Positions 63,570 through 64,000 of a stretch of DNA of 64,000 nucleotides are shown here, one piece after another; the first letter of the stretch is position 1; every line of letters starts with the position of its first letter. A model generated the notes under the pieces. That model worked only from the letters and a program-made list of their open reading frames with translations, was not told the DNA's origin and did not search any database. The DNA is from Streptosporangium lutulentum. GTDB taxonomy: Bacteria; Actinomycetota; Actinomycetes; Streptosporangiales; Streptosporangiaceae. The position numbers and the translations under genes are program-made. Location of the stretch: the NCBI RefSeq assembly GCF_030811455.1, contig NZ_JAUSQU010000001.1, forward strand, positions 1,922,001 through 1,986,000, read 5' to 3'.

Positions 63570-64000
63570 ATGGACATCGACACTCGGCTGCTGCGCTACT
63601 TCGCCGCGGTGATCGAGGAGGGCAACCTCACGCGGGCCGCACAGCGGCTCTTCGTCTCGCAGCCCGCGCTGACGAAACAGATCCGGCAGCTGGAAGCCCA
63701 GCTGGGGGTGGAGTTGTTCGTCCGATCCCGGGCCGGGATGAGCCCGACCGAGGCCGGTGAGGCTCTGGCCGGGCAGGCGGGTGCCGTGCTGGCCGCCTGG
63801 GAGTCCGCGTTGCGGGCCACCCGGGGCGCGAAGGCCCGGGCCGCGCGCACGCTGCGGGTCGGCTTCGTGGCCAGCGCCGCGAACGAGTTCACCCAGCGGA
63901 TCGTCGCCGACTTCGCCCGGCGGCGGCCCGGGTGGCGGGTCCGGATGCGGCAGACCGAGTGGTCCGATCCCACCGCCGGACTGGTCTCCGGCGACGTCGA
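63570..64000 (+). CDS. LysR-family transcriptional regulator, cut by window end
   Basis: The first 143 residues of a LysR regulator. The winged helix is LLRYFAAVIEEGNLTRAAQR and LFVSQPALTKQIRQLEAQLG; the linker leads to the start of the effector domain (RTLRVGFVASAANEFTQR). The frame is open at base 64000. The 129-bp gap to the divergent SDR contains the usual place for a LysR box (T-N11-A type). The SDR is the likely target. Confidence 0.92.
   Translation, partial: MDIDTRLLRYFAAVIEEGNLTRAAQRLFVSQPALTKQIRQLEAQLGVELFVRSRAGMSPTEAGEALAGQAGAVLAAWESALRATRGAKARAARTLRVGFVASAANEFTQRIVADFARRRPGWRVRMRQTEWSDPTAGLVSGDV

Overview
The window is high-GC DNA with actinobacterial character: GTG and TTG starts, stop-start overlaps, many LacI, TetR, MarR, HxlR and LAL-type LuxR regulators, and a secreted SGNH-ricin lipase and M14 carboxypeptidase. 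It looks like a soil actinomycete chromosome. A member of the Streptosporangiales would fit, but that is a guess from overall character with no marker gene behind it. I saw no rRNA, tRNA or CRISPR array. Both ends cut a gene (a response regulator on the left, a LysR regulator on the right).

Layout. 1-4390: a two-component system and an ABC-2-type exporter, all on the minus strand. 4501-10957: a LacI regulator translationally coupled to a cytoplasmic NMT1-like binding protein, divergent from an ABC importer (ATPase, permease, lipoprotein) followed by a beta-propeller protein. 11210-11897: a VapBC-like toxin-antitoxin pair. 12027-15421: MarR, NmrA-like oxidoreductase, DHA2 exporter, MarR. 15460-23558: a catabolic block with an M24 protein, a divergent FrsA-like C-C hydrolase, a 3-hydroxyisobutyrate dehydrogenase-like enzyme, a second M24 protein, E1 alpha and E1 beta of a 2-oxoacid dehydrogenase, and a semialdehyde dehydrogenase. 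23610-27188: an insertion island with a dead IS5-family element, a secreted three-repeat protein, an orphan gene, an IS630-type relic and a second copy of the IS right end. 27185-29883: a two-subunit molybdenum hydroxylase. 30026-33155: class V aminotransferase, aminopeptidase P, Tn3 transposase relic. 33241-47152: many small regulator-enzyme pairs (TetR, HxlR, GNAT, NmrA, ferredoxin reductase, phosphotransferase, monooxygenase, methyltransferase, RidA). 47235-52859: M14 carboxypeptidase, a transglutaminase-like protein and a truncated TnpB-like nuclease. 52899-64000: four alpha/beta hydrolases around two large LAL regulators, then an SDR and a LysR regulator.

Main result. A 14-bp palindrome close to TGCAANCGATTGCA occurs six times, always next to genes of the catabolic block: twice upstream of the lacI operon, once upstream of the ABC importer, once between the two divergent M24/hydrolase units, once upstream of the dehydrogenase operon and once upstream of the molybdenum hydroxylase. 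At four of these promoters the site sits directly downstream of a sigma70-like promoter with a 17-bp spacer. This ties about 25 kb, now split by the IS island, into one apparent LacI regulon for uptake and breakdown of an unidentified compound. The enzyme set (molybdenum hydroxylase, a hydrolase resembling the nicotine-pathway C-C hydrolase, semialdehyde dehydrogenase, two M24 proteins with damaged metal sites) suggests an N-heterocyclic or aryl-ketone substrate. The substrate itself cannot be read from the sequence.
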